NCBI RefSeq assembly: GCF_018143015.1
Contig: NC_054749.1
Location: forward strand, 34,905,000 to 34,968,999
Origin: Lytechinus variegatus
Lineage: Eukaryota; Echinodermata; Echinoidea; Temnopleuroida; Toxopneustidae
Length of the DNA stretch: 64,000 nucleotides
Reading direction: 5' to 3'
Position numbers and translations under genes: made by a program. Positions 10,982 through 21,997 of the stretch are shown piece after piece (within the stretch, counting starts at the first letter, position 1; each line of letters opens with the position of its first letter). The notes beneath the pieces are model-generated. The model was given only the letters and a program-made list of their open reading frames with translations, was not told the DNA's origin and did no database searches.

Positions 10982-13900
10982 CTGTAAGTAAAATATGCAA
11001 TGTTACGATAGAGTTTAAAGAAAATCTCAACTTTGGATTTTTTTAAAAATTTAGTACTGGATTTAAACAAGTTTGATAATACAACAAATAGATTGATGAT
11101 TATCAATCAGTAAATCAATGCAACCTCGTGAATGATTAATCTTATTAAAGAGGAATTCAGAACACTGCTCGAATTTGTGATTATAAGTATCTTATTTTCA
11201 TAATAAGGAAAATGAAATTATTGCCTGGAGAGAAATTGGCGTATTTTGTACAACTGCATGGGGTCGTTTCCTTAAGCTGTAATTCGTTGTTGACTTTAAC
11301 ATGTTTAAGAACGACTGGTGATCATCCTTTCTTGTGGTAAATAATACATGGATATTCATTTGCGATGGTTAAGCGCGTGAGAAAGGATCTCCAGTCGTTC
11401 TTCAAGTCGCTCTTATCTTACGAACAGCTTTGTGACAAACGGTCCCCTGGTGTGACAGGCTCGACATGGATTTGCAGTCAATTTACAGGTTTGCGAAATT
11501 GCTTAATTACAGTAGATGTCGTCAAAGAATCCGATGGCAACCTTTCAGGTACCATTGACTTGATGGCGGAACATTTTATCTTACATACATAATCTTTTTA
11601 TCTTACATACAGGGGTGGCGGAGCGAATTCAAGTGGGGGGGGGGAGGCAGGGGAAAATTGCAACTTTTCTTTCGAAAAGGGCACTATCTTAACTACCCCA
11701 CATGGCTCATGAAACTTACGACTCGTAGGATTATTCTTACAAGGAACGCCTCTGGCAGTGTCGCCTGCATTACGAGACTCGATATAGCAGCAGTGCTGAC
11801 TTTGAAAACAGCTATTGAATAATTATTCACAAAGGAAAACATTCATATGATAATAATGTACGGTAATGTAATAATGTCAATTGATGCAAAATGACCTCTG
11901 ACCATGATCGTGTGACCTAAAATGTGTAAAAAAAAAACAATCATTTATACTCCCATTACCCTTATGTCTACATGTACGTTTCATGAACTAAATCCATAAG
12001 ATATGATGCCAATTTTACAAATACCCCCAACACGGCCAGAGTTCATCGACCTAAATGAACTTTGATCTTGGTCATGTTCCCGGAACTCGCACAGGATATT
12101 CAGAGATACATGCATGGTTGCTCTTATGTCCAAGTATCATGAACAAGATCCATAAACTTTTAAAGTTATGACGACAATTCCACAAACATGGCCAAAGTTT
12201 ATTGACCCTAAATGACCGTTGACCTTCATTGACCATGGGACCTGAAACTCGCACAGGATAATCAGGGATACATGGTTGCGCTTATATCCAAGTTTCATGA
12301 ACTAGATCCATGCACTTTTAAAGTTATGATGACAATTTCACAAATACCCCCAACATAGTCAAAGTTCGTTGACCCTAAGTGACCTTTGACCTTGGTCATG
12401 TGACCTGAAACTCTGGCAGGATCTTCAGTGATAAACCATTACCCTTATGCCTAATTTACATGAACTAGGTCTTAAATCTAAGATATGACATTTCAAAAAC
12501 TTAACCTTCGTTAAGATTTCGATAACATGTCCTAAGTTCATTGACTTTAAGGGACCTTTGACCTTGGTCGTGTGACCTGAAACTCAGGCAGGATGTTCAG
12601 TACTACTTGAATACCCTTGTGTCTCATGTATCCAAGTTTCACATGTTTCATGAACTAGATGAACTAGGACAATATACTTTCTAAGTTATGATGACATTTC
12701 ATACACTTAACCTTGGTTAAGATTTCAATGTTGACGACGCCGCGGCTGTCGGAAAAACGGCGCATATAGTCTCGCTCTGCTATGCAGACGAGGCCAAAGT
12801 ATTGTAAACGCCGCTTGTTCCTGTCGACAACCGCATGGTATTCCTCGAGATATGTGAAATTCATCAATTTAAGAATCAGGAACACTTGTTCAACCGGAAA
12901 CGGGACGCCATCTGAACATTTTTAACAAACTAGGAAACAAAACGGGCATTTATCAAAAGTTAATAAGTGCATTTAATAAGAGGCTAAATGTGATGAATTT
13001 CATTATCAAAAGAAAAGGAAGTAGCGAAGGGGTTAATTATATTTGAAAGGGATTATTCGATTAAAGGATGCACTTGCAGAATGAAGCAGAACGCTAAATA
13101 CAGGAACCGGACGCTCATCTGGCACGAAAAGATATCTGATCTGAAGAATATGCACCTATGAGAATGCAAAGGGGCACTCGTTAACACATAAAACGGGTCC
13201 TTCTCATGTGAAAGGGGCACAGAACATGTTCGTGAGGAGCACTTTTCTTGGGTAAAAAGGGGCACTGATACGAGAAAGGGCACCTTTAAGAAGGCAAAGG
13301 GGCACTTGCAAAGGACATAAAACGGGTCGTTTTCAAGTATGAAAGGGGCACAGAACACGTTCGAGAGTAGGCAATTTTGGTAAAGACTGGCACTTATACG
13401 AGAAAGGGCACTTGGTAACACCTAAAACGGGTCTTCAGGTGAAAGGGGCACAGTACACGTTCATGGGGGGCATTTTTCTTGTGTAAAAATGACAGTTTTT
13501 CAGTTCTTAAAAAAGTAGGTGTCACTGTGCCCCCCCCCGCCCAAAGGATCGCCACCCCTGCTTACATACATGGACGAGATACGTATATTGCCACGTCGAC
13601 CTAAAAGCCTCATGATGTCGACATGGCAAGATAATTTCTACAAAGTATCTCGCTATGTTGACACATATTTGACTTGGAATATATCTCTTCGTGTAAAAAT
13701 AATAAGGCTAGTAAGCCAACTTGGTAAGAAAAAATATCTCTCCATCTCGGGAAGTCAATCGTCGCTTTAATGCTTCAGTAGAATCCTGCATCAAATTACC
13801 ATTTGTAAATTCTTAGGGATGGTTGGCGGGGATATTCACATAATGTGGTAGCAAAGATGTGTGGTACTGGATAATTCAGAGAAATGGTTTTCGTGTTTTT

Positions 13901-16900
13901 GTTGGAAAGAACACCGAAGTGATCCCCCTCTACCTTAAGTGGGCACAGTAAAAACTACGTGTCACAATTATTGCTTACCAAAAAGCTGATTGCAGTACTT
14001 TAGAAAAACGTTGTAAAGTGAGTTGGGAACATCAGTGATGGAGAATCCTCTGTTATTCACCGAATGGCAGAGGATCATGGCATCTCTTTTGCTTGCCTCT
14101 GAAGGAAACTTAAAGTCATCTAATCCACTGTAAGGCAGCTCCGTCTCCTTGATCTCGCAAGAAGAGTAACATTGTTTCACCGAATTCTGAACCATTTCAG
14201 TGAGCCCTTTGATACTGTGGAGTCCATAGGATGTACAGATAAAGATGACAGGCTTGGATGATCTCGTTTGCATCCCAACGGAGAGACTTGAAGAAAATGT
14301 AGATGGCTTGATTTTTCGCTCCGCTAATTTAGACGTTGGTTTGCTGTTGGAGGCGACACCTTCATGAACTGATGTTTGAGCTGTTTGTGATGTTAACGGA
14401 AATGTGTAAAGAAAGTATACACCATAGAGATCTCTATGCTGTATACTTATAATCATGTACTGCAAAATGCACTGTCAGAGATAATGATTTCACCGAGTAT
14501 GACAGTCGCGTTTTACGATTTTTTTGTAAGGTAATCAAACGTAGATCACGTGGTTGCCAACAATCGTCAATTTATGTACCAGGGAGGACTCTCCCATATT
14601 AATGAATTACCTGATAATTAAAAAGTGTCAACTACTTCTGATCAGAACGAAAAAGATAAGGCTATGACAAATTCCTTTGCAGTTTAGGCCAAAGTAAATT
14701 TCACGACAACTCATGTTCAATATGACACTCCTTTTTATGCTTTTACGGGTAGAATAAGAATTTCACTCAGATGGTGCCACATGAATACAATCATCAGTGG
14801 CGTAATGAGCAAAAAAAAAATGAGGGGGCAAGATAATAATAATAATGGTATTTTATTCAAAGACTGTTCGCAGCAAGAGCTGAATTGTACAGAACTTTTA
14901 CATTAAAAACAACATAAAACATAACAGTATCAAAATAGAATTATAAAAATACACAAAGCATAACAAAATGTACACTCTAAAAAAATGGAATGTTAAATCA
15001 ACATTTGAAAGGTTGGAGGAGTGACAACCTTTTCCAAATGTTACATCCAACTTTGTATAAAGCTAAATCCAACATTTTAAGTGTTGGGTGGAACCATTTA
15101 AAGTGGTAAATGCAACATTTAGAAAATGTTGTCACTCCTCCAACCTTTCAAAATGTTGATTTAACATTCCATTTTTTAGAGTGTACTATCATTAATACTT
15201 TGGGGGTTAATATGAATCAACATAATATTTTCAAATAAAAGTAATTGCAGAGGTTTCAAAATTTTGCTTGAGATATAGTACATGTATACGGGGAAGCGGA
15301 TGATGTAAGTGAATTGGATTGGATATGGCGTATCCGGCAAAATTTATTAAAGTTATCGAGCGAGCAAGTAAATATTTCAATTTTTGTGAAATTTTTAAGT
15401 TTGTGATAGATTTTAACAGAATATTCAGAAAATGTTCAAAAAATAATATCATATTTTCTCTTCTCTCTTTCCTTTTCTCTTTTTTTCTTGGCGTGATTTT
15501 TTTTTGGAGGGGGGGATGTTACTCTCACAACACCCACACATGTAATAACACTTTACCCACAAATGTAATAACACTTTACCCACAAATGTAATAATTTCAC
15601 CCACAAATTTAATAATGCACTCTACCCACAAATGTAATAATTTTTTACCACCCACAAATGTAATAATGACTTTACCCACAAATGTAATAAATTTGAAGGG
15701 ATTTTTGGCGAATCCGTTCTAAACTAAAATCCTGTAGTAATGCGTTCATTTAGCGCAAAAGTGCAAAGTCTTCTTCCAGATCCGGTTATTTTAAAAATTA
15801 TAATATAAGTCCAAACTAAGATACCATAATGATATCCCAGTGGCATAAAAATGAGAATCGAGCTTAGTTTTCTCTCCAGACCAAGATATTTTAAATGGCA
15901 AATAGAACATAATAAATAATAAAAAAAGACCCCATGATCTTATTAATGTTGAATAAAGTGGCAATTTAAATCATATCGATGTCACTTCATATTGGGTGAA
16001 CATCAGTATATTTTTATTTAATGCCTTAATGTGAAGTGAACATTATAAAGTACTTTATGAATATTCGCCCTGTTCCTATTATAGAAACAAAAATTCTTCA
16101 TTAAAATGTGAAAAGAAAAGTATGCATAAACGAAGGATTGAAAGTGTCATGTTCTGATACATGTATAAAGAAAAACGATATCGATGAATTTGATAAGATA
16201 TTGCCCATATTCGGTACGGATTTTGTTCATCAATGATTCATTCACGACTCAGGGATCCGTTTCATAAAACTTATTATAATAACAAATTTGCAATAACATT
16301 TAAATGCTACCAAAAATCCCTCAACCGGTGTGTTGGCTCAGTTGGTAGAGCGTTCGTCCCACAACCACGAGGTCGGGGGTTCAAACCCCGGCCGCGTCAG
16401 ACCAAAAGACGTTAAAAGATGGGAGTTGCCTGCTACCCTGTTTGGTGTTCAACAATTAAAGGGAGAGAGACTGGTCGATCTGCACAGCTGGACAGCGGCT
16501 GCCGGGCCCACGATCAATTGGGCAAAACACATTTTCCGAGTATTTCATTTCTGGTGTCTATTTCGAAATTAAAAAATAAAATATGGATCTTGGCTAAAAT
16601 AAACTTGTTATATAAAGTGTGCGTTTGTTATTATAACGAATCTTCATGAAACGCGACCCTGACGTTGTACATGTATCATGTTTCCTCTTTTGCATGTTTT
16701 GTGAACAGTTGTGATATTCCCAATTTAGGATCTGAAGCGGCTAATTTTAGGTCAGAATTTACCACCTGTTACAATCCGATTATAAGATAAAAGTATGATT
16801 AAAAAAAGAAAAAAACTTTCACACCTTTAGACTGATGACCCTTTTCAGGAATGTGTGACTGCAGCCGGGTTTCGCTGGTCGGTGATCGGGTTGCGCTGGT

Positions 16901-18329
16901 TGATGATCGGGTTCCGATGGTTGATGATCGGGTTCCGATGTTTGATGATCGGGTGCCGATGGTTGGTGGTCGGGTGCCAATGGTTGGTGGTCGGGTGCCG
17001 ATGGTTGGTGGTCGGGTGCCGAGGGCAGACGGTCGTGTTGTGTCCCGTTCTGACGTTGTAGAGCTAGACGGTCCTCCAGCATCAAAGTGAAACACACCTG
17101 CTCTTGTCTGAGTGCCAGTGGGGGAATCCGATATATCCTTCTTATAACTAAAACCGGTTTCTCGCGAGTGACTAGAAACGTTCTAAATATGAGAAGGATG
17201 TAGTATAACTCCCATGTTCAAACTGTTAAATCATCTAACACCTGATCTTATATGCTCCAGGCTATGTACAAAAACTAGCTCATAGTCATTAAGAAATATA
17301 GAAAGAACATTAGTTTTATATAAACCAAATACAAACATTTTGAAATTAAGAACTCTTTATAACGCATCGCAGATTTTTAATGAACCTCCTCATCTGATAC
17401 GGAATTAAGTAAATCTGTCCTCTTTTATCAGAGGCATATCAAACGAATAATCCATTTTGTTCTAAGCACATTAAGATGATGTATTTGTGTGTGTGTGTGT
17501 TTGTTTTTATGTATGTATGTGCGTGTTATTAATTATTACTAATGCTATAAAAACTGTATAAATTTGTTTTGTTGTTTTTATATTTTTTGTATCTTGATTT
17601 TTACGGACTTGCTGAAAAACAACCTTCTCGGCTGATAGTAAGGTTTTTCGATCGTATTGAAATAAAACAAGCAAACAAAGTGTCGTTAAAAATGTAGATA
17701 ACCAATTATCTTTATGAATTAGGAGTCATACCAATATCACGAGATTAATTAAAACATCAATTGAATAATTGTGGACTGTTTCATTTGAGGGTTAGAGTTA
17801 GGTTTAACCCCATGGTTTCATTTTTCATTTTTTCCCTTTCTTGTATGTATTGCACTTCTATATAATTTTGTTTTCATCCTCTTTAATCTTTTCTTTTTAA
17901 ATATTATTATTGTCTTTATATTTCTACGATGCACTCGTTACAAGTTTCGCTTACTGAGTTCGTACATCCGATTAAAATTGTAAGTTTTATTAATGCTTAT
18001 AACCTTTGGCATGTTTGGAAACATATTGAATTGAATGGAATCATCTTGACATGACATTGCACAGTGCCGTTACTCACCCGGGGTTGTTTAGATGTTCCAT
18101 TATTGGATCCTGTTCTCCATCTCCCAAAGGATTGGGTACTAAAATGAAATTTCATTGGTGCTTGTACTTTATTTGACTTATTTTCCGCCTGTTTTTTCCG
18201 TCTTCGTTCGCTCGACGTTGTTGAGACATCATTCGGTTCTTCTGGTGCATCATAGTAGACATCATCAACATCATCATCATCATCGTCGCTGCAGTCGAAA
18301 TACAAATTTTTACCACTCTTCCTCATCAT
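10770..18329 (-). CDS. Death-less paralogue: N-terminal charged region + S/T linker + one unclassified alpha/beta domain (393 aa, 4 exons)
   Basis: The model joins exons 18329-18078, 17140-16825, 14380-13979 and 10981-10770. The sizes (252+316+402+212 nt) sum to 394 codons with a stop, and phases 0, 1, 1 match at every junction. Residues 1-84 carry an acidic run SDDDDDD and the basic SERRRKKQ. 85-189 is a Ser/Thr/Pro linker with a 7-residue repeat. About 232-393 is the alpha/beta domain, including LPYSGL, DAMILCHSVNNRGFSITDV and FGKDRVAVIVHDF. The second gene copy (55588-39556) has an extra Death exon and another alpha/beta exon pair between linker and last domain, which this copy lacks. All four exons are open, so it does not look like a pseudogene. 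Function is unknown. Losing the Death domain could make it a modulator or decoy of the longer protein (inference). Transcript evidence would be needed to fix the exon joins. Confidence 0.75.
11750..12790. repeat. ~160-bp tandem repeat with TGACCTTTGACC cores
   Basis: Repeated phrases TTGACCTTGGTCATGTGACC, TTTCATGAACTAGATCCATA and AGTTATGATGACAATTTCA occur at about 160-bp spacing. This is the reverse orientation of the array at 1-930. It ends near TCTCGCTCTGCTATGCAGAC. It lies inside the hAT element and is duplicated at 40540-41590. Confidence 0.85.
13150..13485. repeat. ~125-bp tandem block with GGGGCAC motifs
   Basis: Repeats of AAAACGGGTCCTTCTCA-like, GAAAGGGGCACAGAACA and CGAGAAAGGGCAC occur about 2.5-3 times. 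They create a minus-strand open frame with internal repetition, which I treat as a by-product. Most of the block is also present at 41945-42170. Confidence 0.7.
13979..14380 (-). CDS. Alpha/beta domain first-half exon (copy 1)
   Basis: Acceptor CACAAACAG ends at 14381 and donor TTTTTGgtaagc begins at 13978. 402 nt, phase 1 to phase 1. It starts with a Ser/Lys-rich linker, then SSKPVIFICTSYG, LPYSGLDDF and DAMILCHSVNNRGFSITDV. Same length as copy-2 exon 42958-42557 and about 97% identical by eye. Confidence 0.85.
14835..15335. mobile_element. Copy-1-specific insertion with nested MITE
   Basis: Absent from the corresponding site in copy 2 (about 43450). The left part, from AATAATAATAATGG with ATTTTATTCAAAGACTG, resembles an antisense LINE/SINE 3' tail. 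A MITE at 14971-15186 lies inside it. Confidence 0.55.
14971..15186. mobile_element. MITE with ~58-bp inverted repeats
   Basis: Starts TACACTCTAAAAAAATGG and ends CCATTTTTTAGAGTGTA. The arms continue through GTTAAATCAACATTT and GGAGGAGTGACAAC with few differences. TA at both ends fits a Tc1/mariner-type target. Present only in copy 1. Confidence 0.85.
15528..15690. repeat. Minisatellite, ACCCACAAATGTAATAA units
   Basis: About seven imperfect 20-27-bp units built on CCCACAAATGTAATAA. It sits exactly where copy 1 departs from copy 2 and the Death-domain stretch is missing. Confidence 0.85.
15691..16250. other. Intron sequence, no gene seen
   Basis: AT-rich. Similarity to copy 2 resumes at about 15970, matching about 51920 (TATCGATGTCACTT). 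No coding signal. Confidence 0.5.
16251..16660. mobile_element. MITE split by a SINE
   Basis: Ends AGGGATCCGTTTCATAAAAC and CTTCATGAAACGCGACCCT are inverted repeats, with inner TTATTATAATAAC and GTTATTATAACG pairs. The uninterrupted element is at 52192-52341 in copy 2. Here a SINE (16325-16577) splits it. Confidence 0.8.
16325..16577 (+). mobile_element. tRNA-derived SINE inserted into a MITE
   Basis: The head TTGGCTCAGTTGGTAGAGCG (A box) and GGGTTCAAACCCC (B box) resembles a tRNA, but a non-tRNA body follows at once. The empty site is seen in copy 2 at about 52262, so the insertion postdates the duplication, or copy 2 was lost precisely. Confidence 0.8.
16825..17140 (-). CDS. Ser/Thr-rich linker exon with 21-bp coding repeat (copy 1)
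   Basis: Acceptor ATAAG ends at 17141 (next to a second AG, a NAGNAG pair). Donor AAAGgtgtga begins at 16824. 316 nt, phase 0 to phase 1. The frame reads KDISDSPTGTQTRAGVF, then SSSTTSERDTTRPSALGTR and several GTRPPTI/GTRSSTI units. Only this frame is phase-compatible with both neighbours. The antisense and +1 open frames here are shadows of the 21-bp repeat. The polypyrimidine tract is weak, so the acceptor is the least certain part. Confidence 0.65.
17141..18077 (-). other. Intron 1 of copy-1 gene
   Basis: Contains a short (GT)n stretch near 17487. Partly similar to 52698-55267, which additionally contains a large tandem repeat array. Nothing else seen. Confidence 0.5.
18078..18329 (-). 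CDS. First coding exon (copy 1), shifted start
   Basis: 252 nt, donor CCCCGGgtgagt at 18078/18077. Encodes MMRKSGKNLYFDC, an aspartate run, VYYDAPEEP, a basic SERRRKKQAENKSN and WRTGSNNGTSKQPR. The ATG equivalent to the copy-2 start lies at 18367-18365 but runs into TGA after 13 codons, because this copy lacks about 38 nt that encode the basic FRKRRK stretch in copy 2. Translation in the conserved frame must start at 18329, since TAA lies upstream in that frame. Confidence 0.7.
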
Positions 18330-18545
18330 CTCTTCCTCTCTTTAAAACTTTGTTCTATTCCTGACATTGATGAACCAGTTGGTTAGTAGATACTTAGGGA
18401 ATGATAATGCTCATCTGATGATGTATGGACTGGAATCGATTACAAGAGAATTACCAAAATAAGAACCTGCATCAAACAGAAAAATTAATAACTCAGTGGA
18501 TAATACAAGTGGGTACAATATTATTCATAGAGAAACATCACACAG
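18330..18545 (-). promoter_or_regulatory. Conserved 5' flank/5' UTR (copy 1)
   Basis: About 180 bp upstream of the start are nearly identical to 55589-55770 (for example CATCTGATGATGTATGGACT), more so than exon 1 itself. This suggests 5' UTR or promoter sequence. The TATAAA present in copy 2 (minus strand, 55710-55705) is changed here. Weak evidence for a defined promoter. Confidence 0.35.
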
Positions 18546-18555
18546 GGTTCAAATT

Positions 18556-18648
18556 TAAACTAGAAAATCAGCACTCGTAGTGCAGTCACTATACAAGTAC
18601 TCTAAGTGCTAAATAGCACTTCATTTTTTTACAGCGTACTAATTCTAT
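18556..18648. mobile_element. Fragment of CACTGTAAAAATGAAGTGC MITE
   Basis: One arm only, from CTAGAAAATCAGCACTCG to TTTTTACAGCGTA. Followed by (ACT)n. Same family as 23143-23315. Confidence 0.75.
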
Positions 18649-18687
<39 letters not shown>

Positions 18688-18879
18688 TACTAATAATAAT
18701 AATACGTCTACAACTACTACAAAACCATCTAACACCACTACAACATGAACAGAAGATAAAACAGTCACAAAAAGACGATTAACACAAAATATTAATCTAC
18801 AGTGGCTACAATTTTTGCAATGGAAAAATACTTGTTTATGTTTTGCCATTTTACATTGTGTTTATTGAGTTTGTTTTTC

Positions 18880-19525
18880 TGTCGTGTTGGGGAATGGGAT
18901 CGGTGATTATTGAAGCGTAATGACGAAACTTGTAGAAAATTATACAGTTCAAATCACAATTTATTTAATTATCAATATTCAGCTACAGTTCGAAGTACAT
19001 GAAGATTCAGATATAACAGGAGACGATGAATATAATAGTTTCGAAGTATAAGATTAAGATTCGGAGTGAAGTTATTATAATATTCGATGGACGTCTAAGT
19101 CTTGAAGTCAGTCAGTCTATCTGGATGAGTGTGGGTCTAGTATCCTATCGTTGGTGTTCTCTTCTCTATCCTCTTCTAATAATCAAGAAGTCTTATTTAT
19201 ATCATTTGTTTTGGGGGTGTAACTATTTAAGGTGGGAGTGATCTAAACTTGATCTGATTGGTCTACAGGTCACTGTCTATCAAACTTTCTCTGGTATCAA
19301 GGGTGTGGTGATGCTCTGTGCAAGTGACTGGGGCTGGAGTGTGAGTCATACTTCTTCCATGAAGTTAGCTGACGTCACTGAGGGTTGGTCTTTTTATGGT
19401 CAAGGCTTAGCAGTTAAATGGTATTGGGGGTTTGGGGATTCTAAGATGGCATTGGGGGAGTTTGTAAACAAGTGAGGGTGAATGACTGAAAGGATAACAG
19501 GAAGTTAAATTCATACTACATAACA
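18880..19525 (-). repeat. 3' LTR of the LTR element
   Basis: Left long terminal repeat, about 646 bp, TG...CA ends. It is the 3' LTR because the polypurine tract adjoins it on the inner side. Confidence 0.85.
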
Positions 19526-21997
19526 TCCCCTTTCTTTGGAAAATGAGGCTCCTCTCCTCATTTGGGAAAATGTATACAGATACATTACAAAGGATATTTT
19601 GAAAAGTGAGTGAAACCAAAATAGTGTATCTCAATTGTCCACTGTACTTCACTCTCTCTCTCACGTACTATTTATACTAAGAGGATTAAATTCATACTAC
19701 TAAATTCAACTTAAACTAAAGGTATAACTAACACATCGAATACATTCACAAAAAAATATTGAAATAAAGTAAATAAATCAACTGATCAACCAATAATGAT
19801 ACTATATACATTGACTCGTGCAGACTTATAAATGCACTTTGAAACAATCAGCAATTATTATTAAATCAATATTCATTAATTACATAGTACAAACTCCTTC
19901 AATCTAATGAAGAATAAAGATCAATTTCACTCTAACTATAACACTAAATTAGTTCAAGCAATAACAGTAATAACAAGAAAAAATATGTATGCTATATAAA
20001 TCTTAGCATCTGATCAACATGATAATTAGCGGAAAGTTAACAGGTGCGCTCTAGAATTGACAGTTCTCTATGTTAGGAAGGCCCATTATGTACTTCATTC
20101 AAATGAAGCAATCAACATAGAATTCAATCATTACTATCATTCCTATCCTGTTGGAGAATATCTTTCCTTATTCATATTATAAAAGAACAAAATAAACAAG
20201 TACTTTCAAACTTGATAGATATCATCATTATGACAAGTATAAATTCAAACTTATCTTGGTAATCAACCTTGCGATGATAAATATTTGTTCAATAAAATAT
20301 ATATACTGTTCTAAACTTAATTAAACACATTATTAACAATTACTACTAAGTTCTAATTCAATCACATACATATCACACATTTAGCAAAACATTAAAACAA
20401 TCACTTATTTATATATAATACCATTGTCTGAAAAATTGGTCAGTAGGTCACAGTAAACTTTAGTGGTCTCGATGGAATTTAAAGGTCATAGGGCAATTCT
20501 CAGTAATGGTCATTTATGGCATTAATGTCATTGTACATGTCAACTTGTCTGGATATTGTAATAAAACAGGTGGATTGGGGTAAAGCTTGCCTTGTGTTGA
20601 GGATTAGTTTTTTTTTCTAAGGGTCTGTTCACACTTGTAAGATTTCAGAAAATAGTGATGTCACCAAAGTAGTTTCTATACACTCCACAACAATATTATA
20701 TAAATCGATCAATTTGTGAGCGGTGGGCGTCCTCATCATAGGGAAATGTGCTTCTATTTTCACTTCAAATTCCGAAGTATATTTATGTCATAGGATTACG
20801 CACCAAATCTTCTATATGAGTTTCACTCCTAATTTGCTCTGATAATGTCTTAATGGTCATTTTCAAGTACATTCAAACTTGACAAGTTTCATGCTATACA
20901 CAAAGCGGCGAAATACTAAAAAAAAAAATAAAACCAAAATAAAATCGTATTTCTTGACACATCTGGCCTATGTGTAGTCCAGTATCATTCATCACTGGAA
21001 AATGCTTTGCTTTACATGTTAATGTTAACCAAATACAACATCATCTCGATTTTGATTGAAATATAAAACGTTCTTGCTTCATTATATCATCTACCTTGAT
21101 TACATCACATCCAATGTTGTTTGAGAAATAATGAAATATCACATGTTACATAAACTTAGTTAATCCTTATCTAGCTCAGTATTTGGAATTGTCAATGTCA
21201 ATGACTTCGTCTTAAGTTTTAAAGGTGGTTTAATTTTCATCGTGGTCAATTTTAAATGAGACTGGTTAGAGTCAGTGTTTGTCAAATATTGCTATTTCCA
21301 ATGTCAAATCAAAGGATAAAGATGATGTTATCATAACAAATTAATGTAACTGTGTACAATAAAAAGCCTCTCGCACTCTCTCATATGCCAGTGGAACAAT
21401 AAAGAAAATGGTTTCACTTACCGATTAGAGATAAAGAAGATAACTCAAAAGAATGATTAAAATGTAGTCTTAGCACAATTAAAGTAATGTCCGGTGTTTG
21501 ATATATTCGGGGGAAGAGTCAAAGTCATTCATTCTATAGTTCAAGATTTATGTTGTTGTAGTGGTGATCTGCGTCTTTGGCGTTGACGATGGCGTCTTGT
21601 CATGTTTCCAGTTAGATTCATTGTTATCTGTGTTGTCATCGATGTCCTTGTCCTACTGTTCCTCCGTCTGCTCTTCCGTCTGTATCTTCCGTCTGTTCAT
21701 CCGTCTTTGTCTTCCGTCTGTGTGTTTCTGTAGTGTGGTAATTGTAGTCGTTGATTTTTGTCATCCAGTGTAGCTCAGGTTCTAACATTGGATCATGCTG
21801 GTGCTAACACTCGTAGGATGAATGATATCTTAACTGTCTTTTTATGAGAGCAATTCTCAGTCTTTTCTCGAAGCACATATCCATGATGAAAATTAAGTGT
21901 TTCTCGATTAGAAAACCGGGTTCTCCGCCATGTCGTGTTACAGGAAGATGAATGTAATATAATTTTGAAGTATATTATTAAAACCGGTTCTCCACCA

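Larger units (their letters stand above)
11610..13560. mobile_element. hAT-type non-autonomous DNA transposon, 1.95 kb
   Basis: Terminal inverted repeats CAGGGGTGGCG (from 11610) and CGCCACCCCTG (to 13560) are flanked by a perfect 8-bp target duplication CTTACATA (11602-11609 and 13561-13568), the hAT signature. No transposase is seen. The interior holds a GGTCAAAGGTCA repeat array (about 11880-12770) and a GGGGCAC-rich tandem block (13150-13480). It lies in the intron between the last two exons of the 393-residue gene. The copy-2 equivalent starts at 40398 and has lost its right end. Confidence 0.85.

Noticed and set aside
12664-12885. Minus-strand 73-residue frame conserved in both copies
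   Set aside because: Lies at the end of the dispersed tandem repeat. Conservation reflects the recent duplication.
13053-13421. Minus-strand 122-residue frame with CAPF/VPL repeats
   Set aside because: Created by the GGGGCAC tandem block inside the hAT element and lost over part of its length in copy 2.
10770-14380. TIR or caspase domain for the repeated alpha/beta module
   Set aside because: Size and strand-helix pattern are loosely compatible, but no box motifs of TIR and no His-Cys catalytic context of caspases could be aligned. The CHS block is conserved but its role is unknown.
16325-16400. Functional tRNA gene
   Set aside because: tRNA-like head of a SINE inserted into a MITE.
16851-17097. 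Plus-strand repeats VDDRVPM/GGRVPMV and the minus frame LEDRLALQRQ with PDHQPSA
   Set aside because: Shadows of the 21-bp coding repeat. Only the GTRPPTI frame is phase-compatible with the neighbouring exons.
10770-18329. Copy 1 gene as a pseudogene
   Set aside because: All four exons are open, splice sites are intact and phases agree despite the lost exons and shifted start.
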